In this document: positions 17,908-30,684 of the stretch, piece after piece
Layout: each line of letters opens with the position of its first letter
Position numbering within the stretch: the first letter of the stretch is position 1
From: an uncultured Bacteroidia bacterium
GTDB taxonomy: Bacteria > Bacteroidota > Bacteroidia > Bacteroidales > Prolixibacteraceae
Length of the DNA stretch: 64,000 nt
Assembly (NCBI GenBank): GCA_903907075.1
Contig: CAIVMQ010000001.1
Coordinates: forward strand, 62,001 to 126,000
Reading direction: 5' to 3'
Translations under genes and position numbers: made by a program
Notes under the pieces: model-generated
Database searches by the model: none
The model's input: the letters and a program-made list of their open reading frames with translations, nothing else
What the model was told of the DNA's origin: nothing

Positions 17908-18603
17908 ATGAGAGACGCCATTGATAGTTTCAATTTATCTCAGATTACTTTTCTGGCAGATAAAATTTTAGCCAAATACAAGCAGGACAAATCATACTTC
18001 GAACACTATTCACCAAAATTTAACCAAGAATTCCTTAAGCAATTTGAGGAAAATCTAAATCTACTTAACCATCAATTGCCTTCAAAAACAGTTCAGGAAC
18101 ATATTTTTCAGTTGAATAATAGCATAGAACGGGCAATTCTAAATTTCGACCCCTTGATTAAGCTGACAGAAATTTTTATCCGAAGAAATTACCCCATTAC
18201 CGGGCTTAGAATTGTCGATTTACCTATTACTGATGTTAAGGAAGCTCTAACTAAAAAATGCATTTGGGAAATCAGGCGCAACTCTATACGATTACTAAGT
18301 CAATTAGAATCAAAGCTGGACGATTTTATTGACCATGGGTTTTTATCTATTCTAATCGAAGATTTCCAAAATTTGATTAAGATTTTAAATAGTCTCGAGG
18401 CAGATCTTGCTGAATCAACACACCAGTTGGGAATGCTTTCCGATGAATACCGACAACTAGACATATGGATAACCGACCTTATCAATACAATCATTGAATC
18501 AACACCTGCGGTATTTGGTGACGATGACTCAGGAAAAAAGGAGGAATATTCGATTGAAAAATTAATAACACAGGCTCAATTCAATCGAAGCGAACCACAA
18601 TAA
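17908..18603 (+). CDS. Uncharacterised helical protein
   Basis: No family was recognised. The frame opens at TTG 17869, but the first ATG (17908) gives a 231-residue protein and is preferred with moderate confidence. The sequence is rich in charged and leucine residues with long predicted helices (for example LLNHQLPSKTVQEHIFQLNN and LEADLAESTHQLGMLSDEYR) and has no signal peptide or membrane segment. It ends in a convergent terminator shared with the GH2 gene. Codon usage resembles its neighbours. The 377-bp stretch upstream (17531-17907) holds no recognisable gene, only AT-rich sequence and a TATCATGATA palindrome at 17539-17548. Confidence 0.6.
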   Translation: MRDAIDSFNLSQITFLADKILAKYKQDKSYFEHYSPKFNQEFLKQFEENLNLLNHQLPSKTVQEHIFQLNNSIERAILNFDPLIKLTEIFIRRNYPITGLRIVDLPITDVKEALTKKCIWEIRRNSIRLLSQLESKLDDFIDHGFLSILIEDFQNLIKILNSLEADLAESTHQLGMLSDEYRQLDIWITDLINTIIESTPAVFGDDDSGKKEEYSIEKLITQAQFNRSEPQ

Positions 18604-18633
18604 ATTAACGATGTAATTTTGAGCCTAAATTAA

Positions 18634-18664
18634 GAAGGTCCGGCTCTTAAATTACCAGACCTTC
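18634..18664. terminator. Convergent hairpin between unknown gene and GH2 gene
   Basis: GAAGGTC (18634-18640) and GACCTTC (18658-18664) form a 7-bp stem with a 17-base loop, in the 84-bp gap between two genes that converge. T-runs are poor on both sides, so strength is uncertain. Confidence 0.5.
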
Positions 18665-18687
18665 CTAATATTCACTTAGAATGTCTG

Positions 18688-21906
<3,219 letters not shown>

Positions 21907-22096
21907 TTAAATTTATACCCTTACTGGTAGGTACTGATAGGAAGTAAATTTAAAAACTTTTTGGTAATTCAAAAAACAGAGAATCCACAGAAATAAATCT
22001 CCATTATTTCTGAATAAGAATAACTACCTAACCGGTAACACCTGAATTGGGAACGTAAAAAGAAGTCTAATTAGCACTTAAACTTACCGTTACGGA

Positions 22097-23671
22097 TTAA
22101 AATTCGGAAGTAAAATGGAACTTGATTTTTGGAAAATCGCGCTGTGCCATATCGAGGATAAAGGAAGAATCGGCCATAAAAACATCGCGTCCGTGATTAT
22201 CAATCGACATCTTATTGTACTTGCGTTTTTTAAAATCCTCTAACACCGCTTTCTCATCACATTGAATCCAGCAAGCCTTATAAAGCGATAACGATTCCCA
22301 CCTGCATTTTGCATTGTATTCATGCTCCAGACGATATTCAATGACTTCAAACTGCAGAGCACCCACTGTACCAATTATTTTTCGACCATTCAACTGGCTA
22401 ATAAATAACTGTGCCACACCCTCATCCATCAACTGATCAACGCCTTTGGCAAGTTGTTTTGATTTCATAGGGTCTGCATTTTCAATATACCTGAAAATTT
22501 CGGGTGAAAATGAAGGGATTCCTTTGTAATGTAAAATTTCTCCCTCAGTAAGTGTATCCCCAATCACAAAGTTACCGGTATCTGGAATACCAATAATATC
22601 ACCCGGAAAAGCCTCATCTATAACCTCTTTCTTATCGGCCATAAAAGCGGTTGGGCTCGAATATTTAAAGGTTTTTGCAAGGCGGATATGACGGTAATTC
22701 TTATTCCGCTCGAACTTTCCCGAGCAGATCTTCACAAAAGCTATTCTACTCCGATGATTAGGATCTATATTCGCATGTATCTTAAAAACAAAACCGGTAA
22801 AGGTCTCTTCATCAACCATCACCAGTCGTTCTTCAGCCTTTTTAGGTCTGGGAGAGGGAGCAATACGGACGAACGTATCGAGAAGCTCTTTGACACCAAA
22901 ATTATAGAGTGCACTACCAAAGAATACCGGAGCCAAATCACCGGCAAGATATTGTTCAATATCAAACTCCGGATATACTTCCTCAAGAATCTCAAGTTCT
23001 TCACGCAACACCACTGCATCTTTACCAATAATGGTATCGAGTTCGGGGTTATTGGTATCGGTAAAACTTATCCCGGGTCTGATATCGGTGATGCTAGGAT
23101 CAAAGAGAACAAGGTTTTTATCGTAAATATTGTAAACTCCTTTGAAATCAGGACCATTATTGATAGGCCAACTCAACGGACGCACTTTAATAAGCAATTG
23201 TTTTTCAATGTCATCCAAGAGATCAAATGTATCATCAGCCGGACGGTCCATCTTGTTCACAAAAACGATCACGGGTGTTTTACGACTACGGCAGACACTC
23301 ATGAGCTTTTCCGTTTGTGGCTCCACCCCTTTTGCAGCATCAATAACGATAATTACGCTATCAACAGCGGTGAGGGTGCGGAATGTATCTTCCTGAAAAT
23401 CCTGATGACCAGGGGTATCGAGAATATTAACCTTATAACCGTTGAATTCGAAACCCATCACCGAGGTAGCCACAGAGATTCCACGCTGACGCTCTATCTC
23501 CATAAAGTCGGAGGTTGCCCCTTTTTTTATCTTATTACTCTTAACAGCACCTGCCACATGAATGGCGCCACCAAAAAGTAGTAGTTTTTCTGTTAGCGTA
23601 GTCTTCCCTGCATCAGGATGACTAACAATGCCGAAAGTTCTCCGTCGTAGTATTTCTTCTTTAAAGCCCAT
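22097..23671 (-). CDS. prfC: Peptide chain release factor 3
   Basis: A 524-residue GTPase that recycles release factors RF1/RF2 from the ribosome after translation termination. GTP-binding motifs are G1 [10 protein letters not shown]2 region [12 protein letters not shown]3 DTPGHQDF and G4 VNKMDR. The C-terminal part contains [21 protein letters not shown], characteristic of RF3 and distinct from EF-G. Length is normal. The gene starts at ATG 23671 and faces a long divergent spacer before the glycan-degradation genes. No special feature was noted. Confidence 0.97.
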   Translation of the reverse strand: MGFKEEILRRRTFGIVSHPDAGKTTLTEKLLLFGGAIHVAGAVKSNKIKKGATSDFMEIERQRGISVATSVMGFEFNGYKVNILDTPGHQDFQEDTFRTLTAVDSVIIVIDAAKGVEPQTEKLMSVCRSRKTPVIVFVNKMDRPADDTFDLLDDIEKQLLIKVRPLSWPINNGPDFKGVYNIYDKNLVLFDPSITDIRPGISFTDTNNPELDTIIGKDAVVLREELEILEEVYPEFDIEQYLAGDLAPVFFGSALYNFGVKELLDTFVRIAPSPRPKKAEERLVMVDEETFTGFVFKIHANIDPNHRSRIAFVKICSGKFERNKNYRHIRLAKTFKYSSPTAFMADKKEVIDEAFPGDIIGIPDTGNFVIGDTLTEGEILHYKGIPSFSPEIFRYIENADPMKSKQLAKGVDQLMDEGVAQLFISQLNGRKIIGTVGALQFEVIEYRLEHEYNAKCRWESLSLYKACWIQCDEKAVLEDFKKRKYNKMSIDNHGRDVFMADSSFILDMAQRDFPKIKFHFTSEF

Positions 23672-24126
23672 GTCAAATATTGAGGGTGCAAACTTAACTC
23701 AAAATAATGAAAAGAGCGTAATCGTATGTTCACCTTTCACTAAACCATTTATTTAAGAGCCGTTATCCCAATATCATCTCTGCCTATCAAATTTCACCTA
23801 TCTTTAACAGTAGAAAATTGCAGCTTTGAATTCATAAAATAGAACATAAAATTACAGCTTTTAAAAATCCATTACATAAAATCAAGATTAGTTCTCTAAT
23901 TAACTCAGAGATTCTTATCTTGCATCTTCAATTAAACCATACAGTTCGCATACAACAAACTCTATTACAATACAATCTATAAAACCTGATAAATAACTAT
24001 TCGCATTGAATACTGTTGTATAACCTTTTGAATAACTCCCTAACTAGTATCATTCGAGGATCACCACTACCAGCGATTCGTTAAAAAATTGGTCTATGCT
24101 TTTTCGGAAAAACTAAACTTAATAAG
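23672..24126. other. 455-bp divergent spacer upstream of the glycan gene run
   Basis: AT-rich sequence between prfC (minus) and the GH99-like gene (plus) that should contain the promoter for the enzyme run beginning at 24127. A separated inverted repeat ATACAACA (23950-23957) and TGTTGTAT (24014-24021) and two copies of TTCGCAT (23945-23951, 24000-24006) were seen. No gene, riboswitch or clear -33/-7 promoter was recognised. Confidence 0.35.
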
Positions 24127-25362
24127 ATGATTAAATCGGGACTTAATGTAATTTTCAAAATCACTGTATATCTCTTAATACTTACTCTCATCCCTTACAA
24201 TCAATTAGATGGACAAAATCTTACGATTAAAAAAAGTGATGAACCAATTACTGTGGCTGCCTATTATTTCCCAAATTATCACACCAATGATCCGCGTAAT
24301 GTTAAAAACAAAGGTGAAAATTGGTCAGAATGGGAGTTAATAAAAGCTGCCAGGCCTCGTTTTCCGGGGCAGGAGCAGCCAAAGACACCGTTGTGGGGAT
24401 ACACCGACGAGAAAGATCCGCGGGTTATGGCTCAGAAAATTGCAGCTGCCTCAAAATATGGCATTGACTGCCTGATCTTCGACTGGTATATGTACCAAGA
24501 CGGACCATTTTTAAACCGGTGTCTTGACGAAGGATTCCTAAAGGCCCCGAATGTAAATAAAGTTAAGTTTGCGTTGATGTGGGCCAATCACGACTGGGAA
24601 GATATTCATCCCTATACCAAAGACACACCTCATAAGCTGCTTTACCCTGGGAAAGTTTCGGCACAACGGTTTGATGAAATTGGTGATCTTTTAATCAGAC
24701 AATATTTTACGCAATCCAACTACTGGAAAATAGACGGAAAAGCCTATTTTTCGATTTACGATATCCAAAAATTTTTGGATGGATTTGGGAGTATCGAAGC
24801 CACAAAAGCTGCAATGAACCGATTGAATGCTAAGGCTGTTGCAGCTGGCATTAAAGGAGTTCATTGGAATATCGTAGCCTGGGGTAGGCCTATTCTTCCC
24901 GCAGAAAAGGTTCCAGCTAATTATCCTGAATTGATTAAACTACTGGGGTTTGATTCTGCGACATCTTATGTATGGGTTCATCATGTTGGCTTACCTGACC
25001 AGCAAACCGATTTCAACAAGGTTCGTGATGACTATTTCGCCTATTGGGAAGAGGCAAAAAGGGATTATAAGGTTCCCTATTATCCTAATGTATCGATGGG
25101 TTGGGATCCGACACCTCGTTGTGATCTAAAATCGGAGTGGGGAAATTTTGGCTATCCCTTTACGAATACCATCGGAAACAATACCCCTGAAAATTTCAAA
25201 AAAGCATTACAAATAACCCGCGACAAAATGCTCGCAGATGCAGATGGGCCGCGAATAATGAATATAAACTCTTGGAACGAATGGACCGAGGGGAGCTATC
25301 TTGAGCCTGACACAAAGAATAAATTCAGATACCTTGAGGCGATAAAAAGTATTTTTAAATAA
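24127..25362 (+). CDS. Secreted GH99-like (WbsX-type) glycoside hydrolase
   Basis: A 411-residue protein with an N-terminal hydrophobic signal. The mature part starts ITVAAYYFPNYHTNDPRN and continues GENWSEWELIKAARPRFPGQEQPKTPLWGYTDEKDPRVMAQKI, the characteristic opening of the GH99-like/WbsX barrel family. Later blocks are CLIFDWYMYQDGP, FALMWANHDWEDIHPY, NVSMGWDPTPRCD and MNINSWNEWTEGSYLEPD, the last of which carries the conserved W-N-E-W-x-E motif. Related proteins act on alpha-mannose or other envelope and plant glycans. It heads the plus-strand enzyme run, 9 bp before an SGNH hydrolase gene, so it is probably the first gene of an operon. Family call is firm; the linkage cleaved is unknown. 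Confidence 0.85.
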   Translation: MIKSGLNVIFKITVYLLILTLIPYNQLDGQNLTIKKSDEPITVAAYYFPNYHTNDPRNVKNKGENWSEWELIKAARPRFPGQEQPKTPLWGYTDEKDPRVMAQKIAAASKYGIDCLIFDWYMYQDGPFLNRCLDEGFLKAPNVNKVKFALMWANHDWEDIHPYTKDTPHKLLYPGKVSAQRFDEIGDLLIRQYFTQSNYWKIDGKAYFSIYDIQKFLDGFGSIEATKAAMNRLNAKAVAAGIKGVHWNIVAWGRPILPAEKVPANYPELIKLLGFDSATSYVWVHHVGLPDQQTDFNKVRDDYFAYWEEAKRDYKVPYYPNVSMGWDPTPRCDLKSEWGNFGYPFTNTIGNNTPENFKKALQITRDKMLADADGPRIMNINSWNEWTEGSYLEPDTKNKFRYLEAIKSIFK

Positions 25363-25371
25363 GTATAATTT

Positions 25372-26088
25372 ATGAGATTAACCTTTCTGCTCATTCTTGC
25401 TTTTTGTACGTTTACCTCTTTTGGTCAAAATCTTAATTCTCGAATTGCTGATCCGGCAACTTATTTAAGTGATTTGAAAACAGAACTTCAAAAGGAATGG
25501 CCAAAGAACAGAACAATCAATATTGTATTTCACGGACATAGTGTACCGGCAGGATATTTTAAAACACCGCAGGTTAATACCCTTGGAGCCTATCCCCAAT
25601 TACTGTTAACGCGACTTAAAACCCTTTATCCATATGCCCAACTGAATATTATCGTTACCGCCATTGGAGGTGAAAACTCCATTAATGGGGCAAAACGATT
25701 TAAACGCGATGTGCTAACCCATAAACCTGATATTTTATTTATCGATTATGCACTTAATGATCGTGCCATAGGGGCTGATAAAGCCTACGAAGCTTGGAAT
25801 AAAATGATTAAAATGGCCAAAGTGCGTGGAATAAAAGTTATTCTCCTTACACCATCTCCCGACCAGAATGTAGATTATTCAGACGATAAGAATGCATTAA
25901 AAATACATTCCGATCAGATTTTAAAGCTAGCCGCAGAGAATCATGTTGGTCTGGCAGACAGTTATGCGGCTTTTGAGCCATTTTATTCCAATAAAGAGAA
26001 GCTCAGCAAAATGATGGCTCAGGTTAACCACCCCAACGAAAAGGGGCATGAACTAATTACCAATGAGCTAATAAAATGGTTTCATTAA
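25372..26088 (+). CDS. Secreted SGNH/GDSL-type hydrolase
   Basis: A 238-residue protein with a signal peptide (MRLTFLLILAFCTFTSFGQ). The family blocks are degenerate but present: block I reads IVFHGHSVPAGYF, where GDS is replaced by GHS but the serine stays, block II-like GGENSING supplies a glycine, block III LFIDYALNDRAIG has the ND pair, and block V NHPNEKGHELI has the catalytic His within N-H-P-N-x-x-G-H. Members of this fold remove acetyl or other ester groups from carbohydrates. Embedded between the GH99-like and GH106 genes, it likely de-esterifies the same glycan. The fold call is good; the specificity is inferred. Confidence 0.8.
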   Translation: MRLTFLLILAFCTFTSFGQNLNSRIADPATYLSDLKTELQKEWPKNRTINIVFHGHSVPAGYFKTPQVNTLGAYPQLLLTRLKTLYPYAQLNIIVTAIGGENSINGAKRFKRDVLTHKPDILFIDYALNDRAIGADKAYEAWNKMIKMAKVRGIKVILLTPSPDQNVDYSDDKNALKIHSDQILKLAAENHVGLADSYAAFEPFYSNKEKLSKMMAQVNHPNEKGHELITNELIKWFH

Positions 26089-26111
26089 CACATAAACTAA
26101 CAATAGTCACT

Positions 26112-29100
26112 ATGAAAATTAAATTATCTCTCGTTGTTCTGTTGATCACCTCATCAATAGGGTATTGTGATCCTACAGGTGACAATGAGCCATTAGCACT
26201 TCTGCATAAAGGTTTTATAAATCCGCCCGAAACTGCCAGGCCCGGTGTTTACTGGTATTTTATGGATGGAAATATTTCAAAAGAGGCCATGACAGCCGAT
26301 CTGGAGTCAATGAAGAGAGCAGGTATAGGAAATGTTCTTTTCCTTGAGGTCAACGTAGGTATTCCGCGTGGCACTGTCGATTTTCTCAGTGAGCCATGGC
26401 AGGACGATTTTGCCCATGCGATACGTGAGGCAGAACGTTTGGGGATTACTGTTTCGTTGGGCGTTGGTCCAGGGTGGTCGGGCAGCGGAGGCCCTTGGGT
26501 GAATGGGGAAGAATCGATGCAGCATTTAGTTTCTGCTTCAGTACAAGTGAACAGCTCCGCAAAGAAACCGATATTGCTGCCTAAGCCATCACCGAAGCCA
26601 CCCTATTTTGGTGAAGGTGCATTTACTCCGGAACTTAAAAAACGGTGGAATGATTTTTACAAAGACGTTGCGGTTTTGGCATTTCCCACCCCTTCACCAG
26701 GATATAAGATTGCGGATATTGACGAAAAAGCACTTTATTATCGCGCTCCTTATACCTCAACACCCGGGACTAAGCAGTTCCTGCCAACCCAAATCGATTA
26801 CAAGCAACTCCCCAGAAAAGCTGTCATCAAGCAAACAACACTACTAGACATCACACAATACCTTTCTGCGGATGGTACCATCAATTGGAAAGTACCACCC
26901 GGAGAGTGGACGATTATGCGACTTGGCAGCCGAAATAACGGTGCCGTTACCAGGCCTGCGCCCCTTCCAGGTGTTGGTTTTGAAGCTGACAAATTTGACA
27001 CTGCGGCCATAAATGCCCACATGGAAAATTTCACAGCAAAACTATTTAAGAAAATCGGGATGCCCGATAAGAATAAGCAAGGGGGGTTAAAAATGCTTCA
27101 CATGGATAGTTGGGAGATGGGGTCTCAAAATTGGAGTCCCAAATTCAGAGAAGAGTTCACTAAACGCAGAGGGTACGATCCCCTACCCTATTATCCGGTC
27201 TACGCGGGATTAGTCGTTGAAAGTCTGGAGGAGAGCGAACGGTTTTTATGGGATTTACGTCAGACCGGACAAGAACTGGTGATCGAAAATCATGCCATGC
27301 ATCTCAAGAAATATGGAAAGAAATACAACCTCGGTTTCTCTATTGAGCCGTATGATATGAACCCCGCTGCCGACATGGAGCTGGGAGCTGTGGCCGACGT
27401 TCCCATGTGTGAATTCTGGAGCAAAGGATTTGGGTTTAACTCATCCTTTAGTTGTATACAGGCGGCTTCTATAGCGCATATAAACGGATCGCCCGTTGTG
27501 GCTGCCGAAGCTTTTACGGCGGACCACGATGCCTGGAAACAATATCCGGGCTCCATGAAGAACCAGGGTGACTGGGCTTTTGCCACCGGAATAAACAAAC
27601 TGGTCTATCACACCTTTCAGCATCAGTTCTTAGGCGATAGCCTTAAACCCGGCATGACAATGGGACCTTACGGAGTCCATTGGGACAGGAGTCAAACCTG
27701 GTGGCCGATGGCTGATGGTTATCACGGATACATAACCAGATGTCAGTATATTCTTCAGCAAGGAAAAACAGAAGCTGACATCCTCTACCTTACCCCTGAG
27801 GGGGCGCCCCATGTTTTCAGAGCCCCTGCATCGGCTTTAACTGACGATGCGCTACTTCCTGATCGCAAGAGCTATAATTTCGACGGATGTTCACCATCTC
27901 AACTCCTCACGGCAAGTGTAAAAGAAAACCGCATAATATTTCCGGGAGGTGCCTCCTACCGTGTATTGGTAATGCCTGCTTTGGAAACGATGACTCCTGC
28001 ATTACTCCATAAAATCGAATCTTTGGTAAATCAAGGAGCCATAGTAATTGGAAATCCGCCTCGCAAATCGCCAAGTTTAGTAAATTATCCCGCTTGCGAC
28101 CAGGATGTTGCCTTCACAGCGTTGATGATGTGGAAAAAATTTATACCTCCCACAGAGGTGACTGAGATTCCTATAGGAAAAGGCAAAATCTATTGGGGAG
28201 GAGTATTCTCTTCCCTTAAGCTACCTGAGCTTTACCCTGACTATGAAGCCACCACAAAAGTATTAAAGGAGTTGGGTGTTGCTCCCGATTTTACCTCCAC
28301 CGGTTCTATTCGATATACACACCATACCCGCGAAGGGGCTGAAATCTATTTTGTCTCTAATAAATCGGAAAGCACCATCGATCCGGTTTCAACCTTTCGG
28401 GCTGAAGATGGAACACCCGAATTATGGGACCCCATGACCGGAGAGTTTCGTCAATTGACAGATTTCAACCAATCGAATGGTCAGACAACCATACCGCTGC
28501 ATTTTGAACCCTATCAAAGCTTCTTTATTGTTTTTAATAAAGAGGGTAAAAAAGGAGCTGGAAACTTAAAGAATTTTATTAAACCCCTCGCTATCGCAGA
28601 GTTAAAAGGGCCATGGAATTTATCCTTTGATCCCAAGTGGGGCGGTCCAAAAAACAGTATTTTTCCAACGTTGGAGGACTGGACAAAAAATCCATTGCCA
28701 GGAATTAAATATTATTCAGGAATCGTCAACTATCACAATACCATAGAGCTGCCTGCGTCAGCATTTAGCAGCCAAGAATCTGATCTCTTTATTGATTTGG
28801 GCGAAGTTAACAATATGGCACGGGTTAAGATAAATGGCAAAGATATGGGTGTGGTGTGGACTCCCCCTTTTCAACTCAATATTAGTGATGCCGCCGTTGT
28901 GGGTCTTAATCAGATCGACATCGAAGTTGCCAACTTATGGCCCAACCGGCTGATCGGTGATGAACAGTTCCCTGATGACGGTGTCAAAGATAACAAATGG
29001 CCTGAGTGGCTTGAGAAAAAGCAACCTCGCACATCGGGACGGATCACTTTCACAACATTAAAATATTACAAGAAAGATTCCCCGTTGATCAAATCGGGAC

Positions 29101-29132
29101 TAATTGGTCCGGTAAGGGTCTTGAAAAAATAA
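26112..29132 (+). CDS. GH106 alpha-L-rhamnosidase
   Basis: A 1006-residue secreted enzyme starting at ATG 26112 (signal MKIKLSLVVLLITSSIGYC; an upstream TTG at 26076 overlaps the previous gene and is rejected). GH106 features are KGFINPPETARPGVYWYFMDGNISKEAMTADLESMKRAGIGNVLFLEV near the N-terminus, VSLGVGPGWSGSGGPWV, KMLHMDSWEMGSQNW, VAAEAFTADHDAWKQYPG and TFQHQFLGDSLKPGMTMGPYGVHWDRSQTWWP, and a C-terminal jelly-roll with LFIDLGEVNNMARVKINGKDMGVVWTPPFQ. GH106 enzymes are inverting, calcium-dependent exo-rhamnosidases that act on pectic and algal glycans. It lies 23 bp after the SGNH gene. Family membership is secure; linkage is not known. Confidence 0.92.
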   Translation: MKIKLSLVVLLITSSIGYCDPTGDNEPLALLHKGFINPPETARPGVYWYFMDGNISKEAMTADLESMKRAGIGNVLFLEVNVGIPRGTVDFLSEPWQDDFAHAIREAERLGITVSLGVGPGWSGSGGPWVNGEESMQHLVSASVQVNSSAKKPILLPKPSPKPPYFGEGAFTPELKKRWNDFYKDVAVLAFPTPSPGYKIADIDEKALYYRAPYTSTPGTKQFLPTQIDYKQLPRKAVIKQTTLLDITQYLSADGTINWKVPPGEWTIMRLGSRNNGAVTRPAPLPGVGFEADKFDTAAINAHMENFTAKLFKKIGMPDKNKQGGLKMLHMDSWEMGSQNWSPKFREEFTKRRGYDPLPYYPVYAGLVVESLEESERFLWDLRQTGQELVIENHAMHLKKYGKKYNLGFSIEPYDMNPAADMELGAVADVPMCEFWSKGFGFNSSFSCIQAASIAHINGSPVVAAEAFTADHDAWKQYPGSMKNQGDWAFATGINKLVYHTFQHQFLGDSLKPGMTMGPYGVHWDRSQTWWPMADGYHGYITRCQYILQQGKTEADILYLTPEGAPHVFRAPASALTDDALLPDRKSYNFDGCSPSQLLTASVKENRIIFPGGASYRVLVMPALETMTPALLHKIESLVNQGAIVIGNPPRKSPSLVNYPACDQDVAFTALMMWKKFIPPTEVTEIPIGKGKIYWGGVFSSLKLPELYPDYEATTKVLKELGVAPDFTSTGSIRYTHHTREGAEIYFVSNKSESTIDPVSTFRAEDGTPELWDPMTGEFRQLTDFNQSNGQTTIPLHFEPYQSFFIVFNKEGKKGAGNLKNFIKPLAIAELKGPWNLSFDPKWGGPKNSIFPTLEDWTKNPLPGIKYYSGIVNYHNTIELPASAFSSQESDLFIDLGEVNNMARVKINGKDMGVVWTPPFQLNISDAAVVGLNQIDIEVANLWPNRLIGDEQFPDDGVKDNKWPEWLEKKQPRTSGRITFTTLKYYKKDSPLIKSGLIGPVRVLKK

Positions 29133-29170
29133 AGAGCATAATCAACTAACTAGATATAAAACAACTATTT

Positions 29171-30661
29171 ATGAACATTAAATCAACCCTTTTATTTCTC
29201 TTTTTACTTATCAGTACGATCGGCAACATAATCGCCCAAACTGAAAATGAAAAAACGGCACCACAAAAAGACGATCCGTTAGCCGTAAAATTAACTCAGA
29301 ATTTATCTGAAACCGACACCTATGTATGGCCTAAGGATCCCAAGGTTATGCAAAATCTCAAGAAGTGGCAGGGATATAAATTTGGACTTTTAATTCACAT
29401 GGGATTATATTCTGAACTAGGAATTGTTGAATCGTGGGCATTGTGCCCCGAAGATTGGATTACCCGAGATGGATACGAAGATTATTATACCTTTTGTAAG
29501 GAGTATAGAAATACAAAATCGAAATTTAATCCGGTAAATTTTGATCCACAAAAGTGGGCGTTAATGTTTAAAGGATCAGGAGCAAAGTATATGATTTATT
29601 CTTCGAAGCATCACGACGGGTTCTGCCTTTACGACACTAAATACACTGATTTTAAAGTTACAGATAAGGGTTGTCCTTTCTCGGTAAATCCCAAATCAAA
29701 TGTGTTAAAAGAGGTCCTTGATGCCACCCGAAAAGAGGGATTAGCAACCGGAGTTTATTTTTCGAAACCAGACTGGAACACTCCCTATTTCTGGTGGTCC
29801 TATTATCCTCCGAAGGACCGTAACCCATCATACGATATTACTAAACATCCTGACCGGTGGAAGAAGTTTGTGGAATTCACGCAAAATCAGCTAAATGAAT
29901 TAACCACAGAATATGGCAAAGTCGATATCCTATGGCTTGACGGATGCTGGGTTCGCCCATTATCAACTATCAATAAAAATGTTGAAGAGTTTTGCAAATA
30001 TCCCTACGACATGGATATCAACATGAAATTAATAACGGATAAAGCGCGAGCGAAACAGCCGGGAATGCTTGTTGTCGACCGCTGGGTAAATGGAGAATAT
30101 GAGGATTATCTGACACCGGAACAGAAAACGCCCGCAAAAGCTTTACCCGTGCCATGGGAAAGCTGCATAACTATGGGCGGCGCATGGGGTTGGGTGAAAA
30201 ATGATACATATAAATCCTCCAAAGAAATTGTGCAATTGCTGGTTAATATTGTTGCCAAAGGGGGTAACTTATTGCTGGGTATAGGTCCAAATGGGAAGGG
30301 TGACTTCGAACCTAAAGTCTATGAAAATCTTGCTTTGCTGGGCAAATGGCTTAATACAAATGGCGAAGCTATATACGAAACAACCCCCGTAGAACCATTT
30401 TCGGAAGGTCAAATTGCCTATACGGCAAAAGGAGGAAATACCATTTATGCCATTTATATGCCGGCTAAAGATGAAACAGCATTACCTGCTCAAATTAGTA
30501 TCAAGACACCTTTAACAGGGAAGCTTAAAGTTACCCTGTTTGAATCGAATCAACGATTAAGTTCGCATACTACTGAGCAGGGGATTACAGTTACAATACC
30601 TGGAAATTTAAGGTTAAAGTTGGCAACACAAGAGGCCGTGGTACTAAAGATAACTAATTAA
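29171..30661 (+). CDS. Secreted GH29 alpha-L-fucosidase
   Basis: A 496-residue enzyme with signal MNIKSTLLFLFLLISTIGNIIAQ. GH29 motifs are KFGLLIHMGLYSELGIVESW, GAKYMIYSSKHHDGFCLYDTKYTDF and KVDILWLDGCWV, in which D257 is the probable nucleophile (the usual reading is W-F/L-D-G). The C-terminal region is a small beta-sandwich beginning around residue 400 (TTPVEPFSEGQIAYTAKGGNTIYAIYM). It releases terminal L-fucose by a retaining mechanism. Position between two GH106-type genes (38 and 23 bp gaps) shows one transcription unit acting on a glycan with both rhamnose and fucose. The family is secure; some GH29 members act on alpha-L-galactose instead. Confidence 0.93.
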   Translation: MNIKSTLLFLFLLISTIGNIIAQTENEKTAPQKDDPLAVKLTQNLSETDTYVWPKDPKVMQNLKKWQGYKFGLLIHMGLYSELGIVESWALCPEDWITRDGYEDYYTFCKEYRNTKSKFNPVNFDPQKWALMFKGSGAKYMIYSSKHHDGFCLYDTKYTDFKVTDKGCPFSVNPKSNVLKEVLDATRKEGLATGVYFSKPDWNTPYFWWSYYPPKDRNPSYDITKHPDRWKKFVEFTQNQLNELTTEYGKVDILWLDGCWVRPLSTINKNVEEFCKYPYDMDINMKLITDKARAKQPGMLVVDRWVNGEYEDYLTPEQKTPAKALPVPWESCITMGGAWGWVKNDTYKSSKEIVQLLVNIVAKGGNLLLGIGPNGKGDFEPKVYENLALLGKWLNTNGEAIYETTPVEPFSEGQIAYTAKGGNTIYAIYMPAKDETALPAQISIKTPLTGKLKVTLFESNQRLSSHTTEQGITVTIPGNLRLKLATQEAVVLKITN

Positions 30662-30684
30662 TCATCGTAGCTAATTAAAATAAG

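Noticed and set aside
22688-23581. A 297-codon open frame antisense to prfC
   Set aside because: It lies wholly inside the conserved prfC gene on the other strand, its product has no recognisable domain, and it is rich in rare-looking residue runs expected from a shadow frame.
23945-24021. Repeated TTCGCAT/ACTATTCGCA words here and near 61755 as a shared regulatory element
   Set aside because: The shared word is only 10 bases in AT-rich DNA and the flanks differ, so chance is a sufficient explanation.
26307-27812. Several antisense frames in the GH106 gene
   Set aside because: They overlap conserved GH106 coding sequence and have no features of their own.
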